63,012 nt of DNA, from contig JADFRY010000005.1 of the NCBI GenBank assembly GCA_022561055.1, forward strand, positions 1 to 63,012, given 5' to 3'. Below are positions 32,284-40,595 of the stretch, in pieces (positions within the stretch are counted from its first letter, which is position 1; the number at the start of each line of letters is the position of its first letter). This stretch comes from Nanobdellota archaeon. GTDB lineage: Archaea > Nanobdellota > Nanobdellia > Pacearchaeales > GW2011-AR1. The notes beneath the pieces are model-generated. The model saw only the letters and a program-made list of their open reading frames with translations. It was not told the origin of the DNA and ran no database searches. Both the position numbers and the translations under genes were made by a program.

Positions 32284-33360
32284 ATGATAAATATAATAGG
32301 TAATATACTTGGGACCTCAGGATATGATATTCATACAAGACAACTAGCTAATGCTCTGAATAAATATGTAGATGTTAGATTAGTTACTCAAGTACCTCCA
32401 GGAGCAGAAGGTCAACTAAGTGATAAAGAATTAGAAATGGTCAAACGAAAAGACTTTGATATAAACTTGATTATAACTAATCCTATATATTGGAGAAACT
32501 ATTTAACTGCTAAAAGAAATTGGGTATTCCTAGTTTGGGAAGGAAATAAAATTCCTAAAAGTTTTATAAATGAATGTCTTAATCTAGATATAGAATATAT
32601 ATTTGTACCAAGTACACATACGAAGAAAGCAGTAGAAAATACAGTGTGCGATTTATTTTGGGATAAATTTACAAAAGAAGAATTAATGAATAAAATTAAA
32701 GTAATTCCTCATGGAGTAAATTTAGATCTGTTTTTTTCAAAAGAAAAACCTAAAGATAAATTTAGATTCTTATGTAATAAAGGATTCAGAAATATGGAAG
32801 ATAGAGGAGGAATACAATATGCAGTTCAAGCATACTTAGAAGAATTCAGTAAGAATGATGATATTGAAATGATAGTTAAAATAAATCCAGCTTACCCTAT
32901 TGGAGATTTAAATAAATTAATCAAACAGGTTGCACCAAAGAGAAATGATTTACCTCATTTACAAATTAATGCTCAAGCATTGCCTTATGATAAAATGGTT
33001 CATTTATATAATAGTGCACATGTATTTGTTAGTCCAACAAGAGCAGACGCATTTAATTTACCAGTTGCAGAAAGCATGGCTTGTGAGCTTATGCCTCTCA
33101 CAACGAATTTTGGTGGACAAGTCGACTATGTAAATACTGATAATGGAATGTTAATAGATTATGAGTTAACAGAAATAAAACATGAAGTTACTTATGAGGG
33201 CATACGTTGGGCGACCCCAAATATATCAGATTTAAGGAAAAAAATGAGATGGTGCTATGAAAATCAAGAAGAAGTTACAATCAAAGCAAAAAAAGCTTTA
33301 AAAGACATTAAAAATTGGACATGGGACGAAACAAGCAAAAAGATTAATCAACTTATATAA
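32284..33360 (+). CDS. GT4-type (GT-B) glycosyltransferase
   Basis: A 358-residue protein. N-terminus INIIGNILGTSGYDIHTRQLA is typical of GT4 enzymes; later VIPHGVNLDLF (about 141-151), YNSAHVFVSPTRADAFNLPVAESMA (a donor site in which the first Glu of E-x7-E is replaced by A/D). It has no signal peptide and should act in the cytoplasm. Last of its unit; a TATA box follows. Confidence 0.85.
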   Translation: MINIIGNILGTSGYDIHTRQLANALNKYVDVRLVTQVPPGAEGQLSDKELEMVKRKDFDINLIITNPIYWRNYLTAKRNWVFLVWEGNKIPKSFINECLNLDIEYIFVPSTHTKKAVENTVCDLFWDKFTKEELMNKIKVIPHGVNLDLFFSKEKPKDKFRFLCNKGFRNMEDRGGIQYAVQAYLEEFSKNDDIEMIVKINPAYPIGDLNKLIKQVAPKRNDLPHLQINAQALPYDKMVHLYNSAHVFVSPTRADAFNLPVAESMACELMPLTTNFGGQVDYVNTDNGMLIDYELTEIKHEVTYEGIRWATPNISDLRKKMRWCYENQEEVTIKAKKALKDIKNWTWDETSKKINQLI

Positions 33361-33362
33361 AC

Positions 33363-33377
33363 ATAAAGTATATAAAG
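33363..33377 (+). promoter_or_regulatory. Archaeal TATA box, probable leaderless start
   Basis: ATAAAGTATATAAAG lies about 22-35 bases before the ATG at 33398, placing the transcript start at or near the ATG of the HNH gene. Confidence 0.55.
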
Positions 33378-33397
33378 CATTTAATCTTCTTTAACTT

Positions 33398-33982
33398 ATG
33401 AAAAGAGTAGCTTGGAACAAAGGATTAACCAAAGAAACTGATAAAAGAGTTAAAAAGAATGCAGACAGTGGAAAAGATAAAAAGAGATTATCTCACTTAG
33501 GGAAAAAACACACCGAAGAAACAAAAAAGAAAATAAGTTTATCTAATAAAAATCAGCAAAAAAGTGAAGAACATAAAAAGAAAATATCTATAACACTTAA
33601 AAGAAAGTTTAAGGAAAACAAAATCATTCCTTATTGGTTAGGGAAAAAACATAGTCAAGAAACTAAATTAAAAATAAGTCAAACTAAAAAAGAACTAGGA
33701 AGCCATAAATTAGAAAGAAACGCAAAATGGAAAGGAGGAATATCAAAAGAAGCATATGGGATTGAGTTTACTGAAGAACTTAAAGAAAGAGTTAGAAATA
33801 GAGATAAAAGAACGTGTCAGATATGTTTCAAGCCAGAAACAGAGAAGAGGTTAGATGTTCATCATATAAATGAAAATAAAAGAGATAACAACATGAAAAA
33901 TTTAATAAGTTTACATCACTATTGTCATATAATATTACATAATAAGAGGTTAAAATTTAAAAATGTCGTGGACAGATCGTAA
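33398..33982 (+). CDS. HNH homing endonuclease with NUMOD3-like repeats
   Basis: A 194-residue protein. It opens with [14 protein letters not shown], has two LGKKHT/SEETK..IS repeats (about 35-50 and 86-98) of NUMOD3 type, and ends in an HNH domain with CQIC (about 142-145), DVHHINENK (about 155-163) and HHYCH. It carries its own promoter, which suits an autonomous mobile gene. It overlaps the next ORF by 20 bases. Confidence 0.85.
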   Translation: MKRVAWNKGLTKETDKRVKKNADSGKDKKRLSHLGKKHTEETKKKISLSNKNQQKSEEHKKKISITLKRKFKENKIIPYWLGKKHSQETKLKISQTKKELGSHKLERNAKWKGGISKEAYGIEFTEELKERVRNRDKRTCQICFKPETEKRLDVHHINENKRDNNMKNLISLHHYCHIILHNKRLKFKNVVDRS

Positions 33983-34661
33983 GTCAATTGATCATATAAA
34001 ACAATTAAGAGATATATTCAAAGTAAAGACTTTCGTAGAAACAGGAACATTTAAAGGAATAAATGTAATTACTCATTTACCTAATTTTGATATGGTATAT
34101 AGTTGTGAATCAGATGAAGAGAATTATGATTATGCAAGAAAGAAAATTCAAGACTACTGGATTAATAAAACTGAAGGAAATCCTTATATTTATAATCAAA
34201 CAAGCAAAGAATTCTTAAAATTTTTCAAAAAGTTTTACAAAGAAGCAAAAAGAAAAGATACAATTATTTTTTACTTAGATGCACATTTTTATGATCCTAA
34301 AAATAATAAAAGTAATAAAGATAGATTCGTTGTTTTACAAGAACTAAAAGCGTTAAAAGGATTTAAAAATTGTATTATAATAATTCATGACTTTGATAAC
34401 AATCTTGGACATATTACTTATGACGGCATATCCCTTGATTTCAAATTACTTGAAAAGGATTTAAATAAAGTAAACCCTAACTTTAAATTTTATACAAATG
34501 AATTAAGTAGTTGTGATATAGTAAGACCTTATGAAACAGATGATCCCGATGAAAGAGCAAATTTAGAATATGCTTGGTCTAAACCAGAGAAAACATTCAG
34601 AGGTATACTTTATTGTGTTCCTAAAAAAATAAATATAAAAGGATTAAAAGAATGGAATTAA
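33963..34661 (+). CDS. SAM-dependent methyltransferase-like protein
   Basis: A 232-residue Rossmann-type protein: FVETGTFKGINV (about 24-35) is the SAM-binding loop, SCESDE (about 46-51) the acidic residue after strand 2, and FYLDAHF (about 101-107) and IIHDFDN (about 137-143) the later strands. Such proteins in glycan loci often methylate sugars. Substrate unknown. Confidence 0.7.
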   Translation: MSWTDRKSIDHIKQLRDIFKVKTFVETGTFKGINVITHLPNFDMVYSCESDEENYDYARKKIQDYWINKTEGNPYIYNQTSKEFLKFFKKFYKEAKRKDTIIFYLDAHFYDPKNNKSNKDRFVVLQELKALKGFKNCIIIIHDFDNNLGHITYDGISLDFKLLEKDLNKVNPNFKFYTNELSSCDIVRPYETDDPDERANLEYAWSKPEKTFRGILYCVPKKINIKGLKEWN

Positions 34662-35437
34662 AGTTTAAAAAAGATTTACTTGTGTCTATACCAACATTAG
34701 ATTCACCATTACAAATTGATATAAAACATAAATTAAAAGGACCAGAAAGATTAGACAGAACTCTTAAAATGTTATACGATCAATGTAAATCTAAAAATAA
34801 CTTTAATGTTCAAGTAATTATAAATGATCATCAAATAGAAATTTATAAAAAAATAACAGATAAATGGAATATTAGACCAACTATAATAAAATTTGATCAA
34901 TCATGGAAAAATTTAATAAAGGCACAAAACGATGAGATGAAAAAAGGGGATTATTATTTTTTTGTATTTTTTCCAGATGATATGTATGGTCTTTCTAAAA
35001 ACTGGGATACTCAAATTATTTCAAAGAAAAAATATTTTAAAGATGATTTATTTGTTCTTTTTTCGAAATATGATAACTGGGGCAGAAAGCCGAGTAAATT
35101 AGATGATTGTTACTTAAGTCCTAGCGATGCTTTTGATTCATTTGAACAAAATCCTGTTTGGACTTATAAATTTGGAGAATTTATTTACGAACTTTTTGAA
35201 GAATATGATCATGATAAAGGAAGAGAAATGCTTATTGCTATTATTTTACATTTACTCAATAAGAAAGGTTATAACAGACACGTTGAAAGTGATCTTAATT
35301 ACATAGAATTAGTATGTTTACAGAATAAAGGAGGAAAAGATTTTCCAAAAATAAAAAAACTAATAAAAAATAAGTGTGAAGAGTTAAATATTATAGTAGA
35401 AAATATGGTAAAATATATAAAATGGCAAGAAAACTAG
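34652..35437 (+). CDS. GT-A-like glycosyltransferase, divergent
   Basis: A 261-residue protein. DLLVSIPTLDSPLQ (8-21) and FVFFPDDMYGLSKNWD (about 104-119) fit a GT-A domain with a DD metal site. The C-terminal half is helical and lysine rich. The family cannot be fixed; it overlaps the RNA ligase gene by 16 bases. Confidence 0.55.
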   Translation: MELKFKKDLLVSIPTLDSPLQIDIKHKLKGPERLDRTLKMLYDQCKSKNNFNVQVIINDHQIEIYKKITDKWNIRPTIIKFDQSWKNLIKAQNDEMKKGDYYFFVFFPDDMYGLSKNWDTQIISKKKYFKDDLFVLFSKYDNWGRKPSKLDDCYLSPSDAFDSFEQNPVWTYKFGEFIYELFEEYDHDKGREMLIAIILHLLNKKGYNRHVESDLNYIELVCLQNKGGKDFPKIKKLIKNKCEELNIIVENMVKYIKWQEN

Positions 35438-36447
35438 CAACAATACAAAAGATTACTAGACTAACACCAATAGAAAATGCAGACAAGTTAGAAGTAGCAA
35501 GTATACTTGGTTGGAAAGTTGTAGTAAGAAAAGAAGAATTCAAAGAAGGAGATTTATGTGTTTATTGTGAAATTGATTCTATTTTACCAGACAAACCAGA
35601 ATTTGAATTTATGAGACCAAGAAAGTTTAGAATTAGAACTATTAGACTAAGAGGACAAATCAGTCAAGGAATTGCTTTTCCTATTAAATCTTTGTTACCT
35701 TTAGCAACAATTCTAGAAGAAGGAGATGATGTTACTGAAACATTAGAAATAGAAAAATACTTACCACAAATACCACAATGTTTAACTGGTGTAGTTAAAA
35801 ATACATTTCCAAGTTTTATTCCAAAAACAGACGAAACGAGAGTCCAAATTCTACAAAATCTATTAGATAGATATGTAGGAATAAAATGTTATGTTACAGA
35901 AAAAGTAGATGGAAGTTCGGCGACATATTATTTTAAAGATGAATTTGGAGTGTGTTCAAGAAACTTGGAACTATTTGAAGACGATAAAAATGCTTTCTGG
36001 AAACAAGCAAGAGAAAACAAAATAGAAGAAAAACTAAAACAAGCATTAGAAGATACCGGCTGGCATTTTGCAATACAATGTGAATTAATAGGACAAGGAA
36101 TCCAAAAAAACAATCTAAAAATAGAAGGGAATCAAATACCATGTTATAATGTTTTTAATATTGATAGATATAAATATCTTAACTATAAAGAGTTTATAGA
36201 ATTTTGTAATAAATATGAGATATTGACTGTTCCTATTTTAGAAGACAATTATATATTAGAAAATAATATTGATAACCTAATAGAAAAAGCAAGAGGTGCA
36301 AGTAAATTAAATAATAAAATTCATAGAGAAGGAATAGTTATAAGACCATTAATCGAAATAACAGATTTAGAAATGTCTACAGGAATGGGAAATGCTAGAG
36401 TTAGTTTTAAAGCAATAAATAATGATTATCTGTTGAAATATGAATGA
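35422..36447 (+). CDS. ATP-dependent RNA ligase (DraRnl-like)
   Basis: A 341-residue protein: N-terminal OB-type domain (about 1-110; KLATIQKITRLTPIENADKLE) and a nucleotidyltransferase domain with motif I EKVDGS (K161 would be adenylylated), CSRNLEL (about 178-184), motif IV REGIVIRP (302-309) and motif V SFKAINNDYLL (K330). OB-plus-ligase order resembles Deinococcus Rnl, which seals 3'-OH/5'-phosphate nicks in RNA. With RtcB the virus has both chemistries for RNA repair. The gene lies in the glycan cluster but has no link to sugars. Confidence 0.85.
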   Translation: MARKLATIQKITRLTPIENADKLEVASILGWKVVVRKEEFKEGDLCVYCEIDSILPDKPEFEFMRPRKFRIRTIRLRGQISQGIAFPIKSLLPLATILEEGDDVTETLEIEKYLPQIPQCLTGVVKNTFPSFIPKTDETRVQILQNLLDRYVGIKCYVTEKVDGSSATYYFKDEFGVCSRNLELFEDDKNAFWKQARENKIEEKLKQALEDTGWHFAIQCELIGQGIQKNNLKIEGNQIPCYNVFNIDRYKYLNYKEFIEFCNKYEILTVPILEDNYILENNIDNLIEKARGASKLNNKIHREGIVIRPLIEITDLEMSTGMGNARVSFKAINNDYLLKYE

Positions 36448-36602
36448 AAAGAACTAAAAAATGTAAGGTGTGTAATAAAATATTATGGGAACAAAATAAG
36501 ACAAACTTATGCAGTTATCATTATATGCTCAATTATCGAAAGGAAAGAAGAAATGGAATTAAATTTGAAAGGCAAGAAAGCCTTAATAACAGGCGGAAGT
36601 AA
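36444..36602 (+). CDS. Small zinc finger-like protein
   Basis: A 52-residue basic ORF with CKVC (7-10) and C23..H26, a possible treble-clef knuckle. It is ATGA-coupled to the ligase gene, but its last 50 bases overlap the SDR gene, so only the N-terminal part may matter. Confidence 0.4.
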   Translation: MKRTKKCKVCNKILWEQNKTNLCSYHYMLNYRKERRNGIKFERQESLNNRRK

Positions 36603-37170
36603 AGGAATAGGATTGGCTATTAGAAAGTCACTCGAAAAAGAAGGAGTAAAAGTAATTAGTTGGTCAAGATCAGATGGAATTGATTTCAATAAAGAACTCT
36701 CGCATCAACATTTAAACACTCTTAAAGAAATAGATATTCTAATTAACAATTTTGGTGGAGGAGGAACTTGGGAATGGGAGTATGTAAAAAAAGTAATGGA
36801 TAGAAATTATGGGGTGACACAATTATTAACAGGAAAATTTATAAGAAGTAAAGAAACAAACAATTATGGTAGAGTAATAACAATTAGTAGTATCTTTGGT
36901 AAAGAGAAAGGTCACAATCCAGAATTTACTGCAGCCAAGGCCGCTCAAATTGCATATATGAAGAGTCTGGCAGGTAGATGTGGTGAAATAACATTTAATA
37001 CAATTTGTCCAGGACATATAGATGTTGGTAAACCTTTTCCTGATAAACCAGAAGTAATCGGTAAACCAGAAGATGTTGCGCATTTAGTAACTTTTCTATG
37101 TAGTAATCTAGCTAATCATATAAACGGTGTGACAATATGTGTTGATGGAGGAGTAAGCCATAGTTTCTAA
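36553..37170 (+). CDS. Short-chain dehydrogenase/reductase-like protein, catalytic Tyr replaced
   Basis: A 205-residue classical SDR: GGSKGIG (14-20) NAD(P) loop, NNFGGGG (65-71, usual NNAG), ISS (111-113) and FTAAK (125-129) where the catalytic Tyr of YxxxK is Phe (F125), CPGHID (about 145-150) and C-terminal VDGG. The Tyr to Phe change should cripple normal dehydrogenase chemistry, so it may be a binding protein or use another acid. AAAGGAAAG precedes the ATG. Confidence 0.75.
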   Translation: MELNLKGKKALITGGSKGIGLAIRKSLEKEGVKVISWSRSDGIDFNKELSHQHLNTLKEIDILINNFGGGGTWEWEYVKKVMDRNYGVTQLLTGKFIRSKETNNYGRVITISSIFGKEKGHNPEFTAAKAAQIAYMKSLAGRCGEITFNTICPGHIDVGKPFPDKPEVIGKPEDVAHLVTFLCSNLANHINGVTICVDGGVSHSF

Positions 37171-37171
37171 A

Positions 37172-37336
37172 ATGAATACCATTATACAAAATATAATAAG
37201 AAGATTTGCAATGAGAAAGGTTGTAAAAAAGGAAATTATAGCTAGAGCACTCTTTAATATTGGAATAGATTTAAAAGAATGTTATTGGAACCAAGATGAC
37301 GATTTAATTATTCCGGACAAACTGATACAGGATTAA
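37172..37336 (+). CDS. Small hypothetical protein
   Basis: A 54-residue, basic, helical ORF after the SDR (1-base gap). No family is recognised. Confidence 0.45.
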   Translation: MNTIIQNIIRRFAMRKVVKKEIIARALFNIGIDLKECYWNQDDDLIIPDKLIQD

Positions 37337-37338
37337 AA

Positions 37339-37635
37339 ATGGATTTAAAAAAAGAGAAATGTGAGATATGTGGAACACAAGCTACAAGCATTATACGAAC
37401 AATAATAACATGTGGAAAGTGTTTCAGTATATTAACTAGAGAGAATTCTAGACTATTCAAAAAAGATTTAGATATACCAAATGATTTAAGTTATCGGAAA
37501 AATTGTGGCTATTATCCTTGTGAAAAAAAATTCATGAGCAAGATTATGTATATAAACGGCGAGATAATCAAAGAATTTTGTAGTGATACATGTAAAGAAA
37601 AGGATAGTTTGATAAAATTAAGAAAAAATACATAG
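37339..37635 (+). CDS. Zinc-binding protein with several cysteine pairs
   Basis: A 98-residue protein with CEIC (8-11), CGKC (25-28), C56/C61 and C82/C86 (CSDTC). This suggests two zinc sites, a zinc ribbon followed by a MYM/treble-clef-like finger. Possibly binds nucleic acid. Confidence 0.55.
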   Translation: MDLKKEKCEICGTQATSIIRTIITCGKCFSILTRENSRLFKKDLDIPNDLSYRKNCGYYPCEKKFMSKIMYINGEIIKEFCSDTCKEKDSLIKLRKNT

Positions 37636-37649
37636 TGTATCCAAAACAC

Positions 37650-37695
37650 GGAATATATAAACTCTGTAATATTAATTAATACATAATTAATTAAT
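37650..37695 (+). promoter_or_regulatory. TATA box followed by ATTAATTAAT inverted repeats
   Basis: GAATATATAAAC (37651-37662) is followed by ATTAATTAAT-ACA-TAATTAATTAAT (37671-37695), self-complementary repeats around the expected transcript start. They may be an operator. The gene starts at 37704. Confidence 0.5.
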
Positions 37696-37703
37696 GTGAT
37701 ACA

Positions 37704-38156
37704 ATGAAAAAAGAGAAGTTAACAAAAAAAGAGTATCAGCTGAAGTGGGCAAAAGAAAACTTAGAACATAAAAAAAATGTGTATAAAACTTACTTAGAAG
37801 TTCTCATTGAATATAATATGCCGTCAGTAGCATATTCTGCAATAAAAGTAAACAATATGTATCAGAAGGAATTATTAAGACTTATGGATGAATATAGAAA
37901 AAAAGGAAAATCATTTATGAGAACAATATTTGGATATTTTAATCATAAAAAATTAACTGAAATAGAAAAATTAGAGAATAGAGAAAAACATTATGATAAA
38001 CTCATAAAATCAGTTGAAGAAAGAATATCTATGTTTTCGTTTGATTTAAAGATGAAGATTGCTAAAGATGCAATAGAAAAACAAAACGCTTGGTTTGGAT
38101 TATTTAAATATCAAAAGGAATTAATCAAATATAAGAAAAATGGGAAAAAGCGTTGA
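37704..38156 (+). CDS. Hypothetical coiled-coil protein
   Basis: A 150-residue, basic, almost fully helical protein with likely coiled coils at about 5-60 and 85-125. It has its own promoter. No family is recognised. It overlaps the next gene by 17 bases. Confidence 0.55.
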   Translation: MKKEKLTKKEYQLKWAKENLEHKKNVYKTYLEVLIEYNMPSVAYSAIKVNNMYQKELLRLMDEYRKKGKSFMRTIFGYFNHKKLTEIEKLENREKHYDKLIKSVEERISMFSFDLKMKIAKDAIEKQNAWFGLFKYQKELIKYKKNGKKR

Positions 38157-38334
38157 AACAAGGGAAAGAGTAACTCAAAAATCTGCAGGAATAAGAATGA
38201 GACAATTAGAATTTATTAACTGGGCAGAAGATAATGAACCAAACTTTGATTGGAATAAATTAATTAGAGATAAACTAGACGAACAAATTAAAATATTAAA
38301 TCCAACTTTTTTAAAAAATGAACAAATTATTTGA
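38140..38334 (+). CDS. Hypothetical protein, possibly DNA binding
   Basis: A 64-residue protein. TRERVTQKSAGIRMRQLEFINW followed by an acidic loop and LIRDKLDEQI might be a ribbon-helix-helix-like dimer, but the call is weak. It overlaps neighbours by 17 bases on both sides. Confidence 0.45.
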   Translation: MGKSVETRERVTQKSAGIRMRQLEFINWAEDNEPNFDWNKLIRDKLDEQIKILNPTFLKNEQII

Positions 38335-38473
38335 TGAATGTATAAAAGAGGCAATCAAGATAGGAAGAAAATATATGATATATTGTCCAGAAAATAAAGA
38401 TGAACCAACTAAACAAGAATGGACATTAGCTTTAGTATTACTTCAACATAGATTACTATCACAATATCATTAA
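38318..38473 (+). CDS. Small hypothetical protein
   Basis: A 51-residue helical ORF with no family match. It overlaps the previous gene by 17 bases. Confidence 0.45.
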   Translation: MNKLFDECIKEAIKIGRKYMIYCPENKDEPTKQEWTLALVLLQHRLLSQYH

Positions 38474-38474
38474 A

Positions 38475-38777
38475 ATGAAAAGAGAATTAACAAAAGAAGA
38501 ACATGAAATAAATGTAAAACAATTACTTAGACATAAAGAATTAGTAATCGAATTGGAAAAGAATATAGAATATAATAAAAGTTTAATCCAATTACAGGAA
38601 AATAAAAGAAACCATGATAATAAATTTCGAGATTATTTGAGAGAAAGAAAAACAAAAGAAGATAGTCAAATCATTAAACAAATAAATAAAGAATTAAAAA
38701 GTAGTGGAGAACATATTAAAATGCTCACAACACAATTAAAAGAAGGTGTTGAAGTGAAAAAACCAACAGGAGTATAA
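38475..38777 (+). CDS. Hypothetical coiled-coil protein
   Basis: A 100-residue, highly charged, helical protein, coiled coil over about 10-95. It starts one base after the previous stop. Function unknown. Confidence 0.5.
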   Translation: MKRELTKEEHEINVKQLLRHKELVIELEKNIEYNKSLIQLQENKRNHDNKFRDYLRERKTKEDSQIIKQINKELKSSGEHIKMLTTQLKEGVEVKKPTGV

Positions 38778-38788
38778 GGAGGTGAAGA

Positions 38789-39358
38789 ATGGAAAATATA
38801 GTAAGAGACCCAGAAAAAAAAGAAATGAGTCAAGGACCAGAATCAGAGTACGGAATAGATGTGCCTTTAATAACAAGTAAAGGTAAATTTATATCTCCTC
38901 AAGATAAATTTTCTAAAAAGATATCAGAGGAGCAATTAAAAGCATCAAAGAAAGGATTACCTTTCGCTGCAGCAGTAGCAAGAGCAGATGTAGAAGATAT
39001 TAATTCAAAACTAAAAAACCAAATAAAAAGATTAGGTTATATTAGTGAAGATTATAAATTATCTAGTATCAAGTGGGAAAAATATTCTGATTTAAAAAAC
39101 TTCGAAGTGATCGAAGAAGGGAAACAGTACGATATCAATTTGTCTAAAACAAATAGATTACCCATTCATTTGAAATGGATAAAATATAAGTTTAAAGGAT
39201 TTAGCAATCTTTATATTGTTATGGAAAATGGAGATGATGCTGTTATAAGGGCTCAGAATAAGTATGATGAATCATCAGCTAAACGATTACAAGCAGTGTT
39301 AAAGCCAGCAAAAGAGAAATCCCCTAAACCAGATAAAACAAAAGTAGATAATAAATGA
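38789..39358 (+). CDS. Hypothetical protein
   Basis: A 189-residue protein after GGAGGTGAAG. It has an unstructured, charged N-terminus (about 1-50), an alanine-rich helix (LPFAAAVARADVEDIN), a beta-rich centre (about 120-160) and a lysine/proline tail. No family is recognised. It overlaps the HNH gene by ATGA. Confidence 0.55.
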   Translation: MENIVRDPEKKEMSQGPESEYGIDVPLITSKGKFISPQDKFSKKISEEQLKASKKGLPFAAAVARADVEDINSKLKNQIKRLGYISEDYKLSSIKWEKYSDLKNFEVIEEGKQYDINLSKTNRLPIHLKWIKYKFKGFSNLYIVMENGDDAVIRAQNKYDESSAKRLQAVLKPAKEKSPKPDKTKVDNK

Positions 39359-39576
39359 GTTTATCTAAAAGAAAGAGAGGTTTACTAAGAGAGTATGTTA
39401 ATTATACTTGTGAGAGTTGTAAGAAACATGAGGATAAAGTAGGAGAGTTAGAACCACATAGAATTAGACCAAATGATGAAGGTGGAACATACGAACATAG
39501 AAATATAAAAATGTGTTGTAAAAAATGTCATGATATATTTAGTTCAGCTCAACGGATGGCAAGAGGTATACAATGA
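39355..39576 (+). CDS. Small HNH nuclease near the terminase genes
   Basis: A 73-residue protein, little more than the HNH core: CESC (19-22), PHRIRPNDEGG (34-44), N (51) and CCKKCHDIF (55-63). In many tailed phages an HNH protein encoded beside the terminase is needed for DNA packaging cleavage, so a packaging role is possible. Confidence 0.8.
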   Translation: MSLSKRKRGLLREYVNYTCESCKKHEDKVGELEPHRIRPNDEGGTYEHRNIKMCCKKCHDIFSSAQRMARGIQ

Positions 39577-39758
39577 TATGTAAATACTGTAAATATAATA
39601 AGAAGCCAATTGGAAGAGCGTTAGACGATGCTAATAAAGGAAGAAAAGTAAAAGTAAAACTTAATGCAAATGGATGGAAACATACATTTCATATAACTTT
39701 TTGTTATGAGAAATATTTAGAAGAGTTAAATATTAAGGAAAAAGGTAATACAATATGA
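39573..39758 (+). CDS. Small zinc-binding protein
   Basis: A 61-residue ORF with CKYC (3-6) and H38/H41/C45, a possible zinc site. It overlaps both neighbours by ATGA. Confidence 0.5.
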   Translation: MICKYCKYNKKPIGRALDDANKGRKVKVKLNANGWKHTFHITFCYEKYLEELNIKEKGNTI

Positions 39759-40375
39759 AAGAAAGCAAACAAAAACAAGGGAAAAAGAATAAAGCAGCAG
39801 GTTCTAGATTCGAACTTAAAGTAAGAAAAGACTTAGAAAGTAAGGGATGGATTGTTTCTAAGTGGATGAATAATGTTGAGTTGGGAATTGATATAAAAGA
39901 ATCAGAAACAATTAGAGAAGATAGTAAATCAGTAAAATTTAAAATAACTCTTTTTCCTTCAAAAGGGAAACTAATACCAGCAAAACATAAATTCAGAGGA
40001 CCAGGAATACCAATGGCAATAGGAACAGGATTCCCAGATTTTATTGCTTTTAGGAGTAAAACTTATGAGGAACCTCAAGAAGATTTTATAAATATGGAAG
40101 AACCAAAAGTACCAATAAGTAGAATGGTGTTTTTAGAAAAGAAAGGAAGGGAAGTTGGAAGTCTACCACCTCCTAAAACACCGCGTCCTCCAATAGAGAT
40201 TCCTTATCAAGAAAAAGAAGTTATTGGTGTAGAAGTAAAATCTAATGGTTATTTAGATAAAATAGAAAAAGAAAAATGTAGATGGTTATTGGATAATAAT
40301 ATATTTAGTAAAATATTAATAGCAAGTAAAGGGGATAAAAGAGGAGAAATCGTTTACAAGGAGGTGACAAAATGA
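39755..40375 (+). CDS. PD-(D/E)XK nuclease, resolvase or VRR-NUC-like
   Basis: A 206-residue protein. The N-terminal helix KKNKAAGSRFELKVRKDLESKGW (about 11-33) carries the Glu typical of Hjc-like enzymes; GFPDFIAF (about 90-97) supplies the Asp, and EVKSNGYLDKIEKEK (about 155-169) the E-x-K. A 45-residue proline-rich insert separates the two. Likely cuts branched or replicating DNA before packaging. Confidence 0.75.
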   Translation: MKESKQKQGKKNKAAGSRFELKVRKDLESKGWIVSKWMNNVELGIDIKESETIREDSKSVKFKITLFPSKGKLIPAKHKFRGPGIPMAIGTGFPDFIAFRSKTYEEPQEDFINMEEPKVPISRMVFLEKKGREVGSLPPPKTPRPPIEIPYQEKEVIGVEVKSNGYLDKIEKEKCRWLLDNNIFSKILIASKGDKRGEIVYKEVTK

Positions 40376-40506
40376 CAGCACAAACAATAGTACAACCAAC
40401 AGGTATAGGATTTGCAGGATTATTAACAGTTTTATTCATAGCGTTAAAGCAAAATGAAAGCACAAATATGTCCAGTATGTATCGGAAAAGGGAAGATAGG
40501 ATTTGA
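40372..40506 (+). CDS. Small membrane protein
   Basis: A 44-residue ORF with a GGAGGTGAC site and ATGA overlap. Residues about 10-26 form one hydrophobic segment (GIGFAGLLTVLFIALK). It resembles short phage membrane peptides; function unknown. Confidence 0.5.
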   Translation: MTAQTIVQPTGIGFAGLLTVLFIALKQNESTNMSSMYRKREDRI

Positions 40507-40594
40507 AGAATATATTTGTCATGGGTGTTACGGTAAAGGATGGGTAGAAGTAAATGAAGAAACATATGTTCGTATAGGATTTCATGCCACTTAA
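40454..40594 (+). CDS. DnaJ-type zinc finger mini-protein
   Basis: A 46-residue protein with CPVCIGKGK (6-14) and CHGCYGKGW (22-30): two CxxCxGxG repeats, as in the DnaJ zinc domain but with a single zinc site and no J-domain. It overlaps the membrane protein gene in another frame by 53 bases. Confidence 0.6.
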   Translation: MKAQICPVCIGKGKIGFEEYICHGCYGKGWVEVNEETYVRIGFHAT

Positions 40595-40595
40595 A

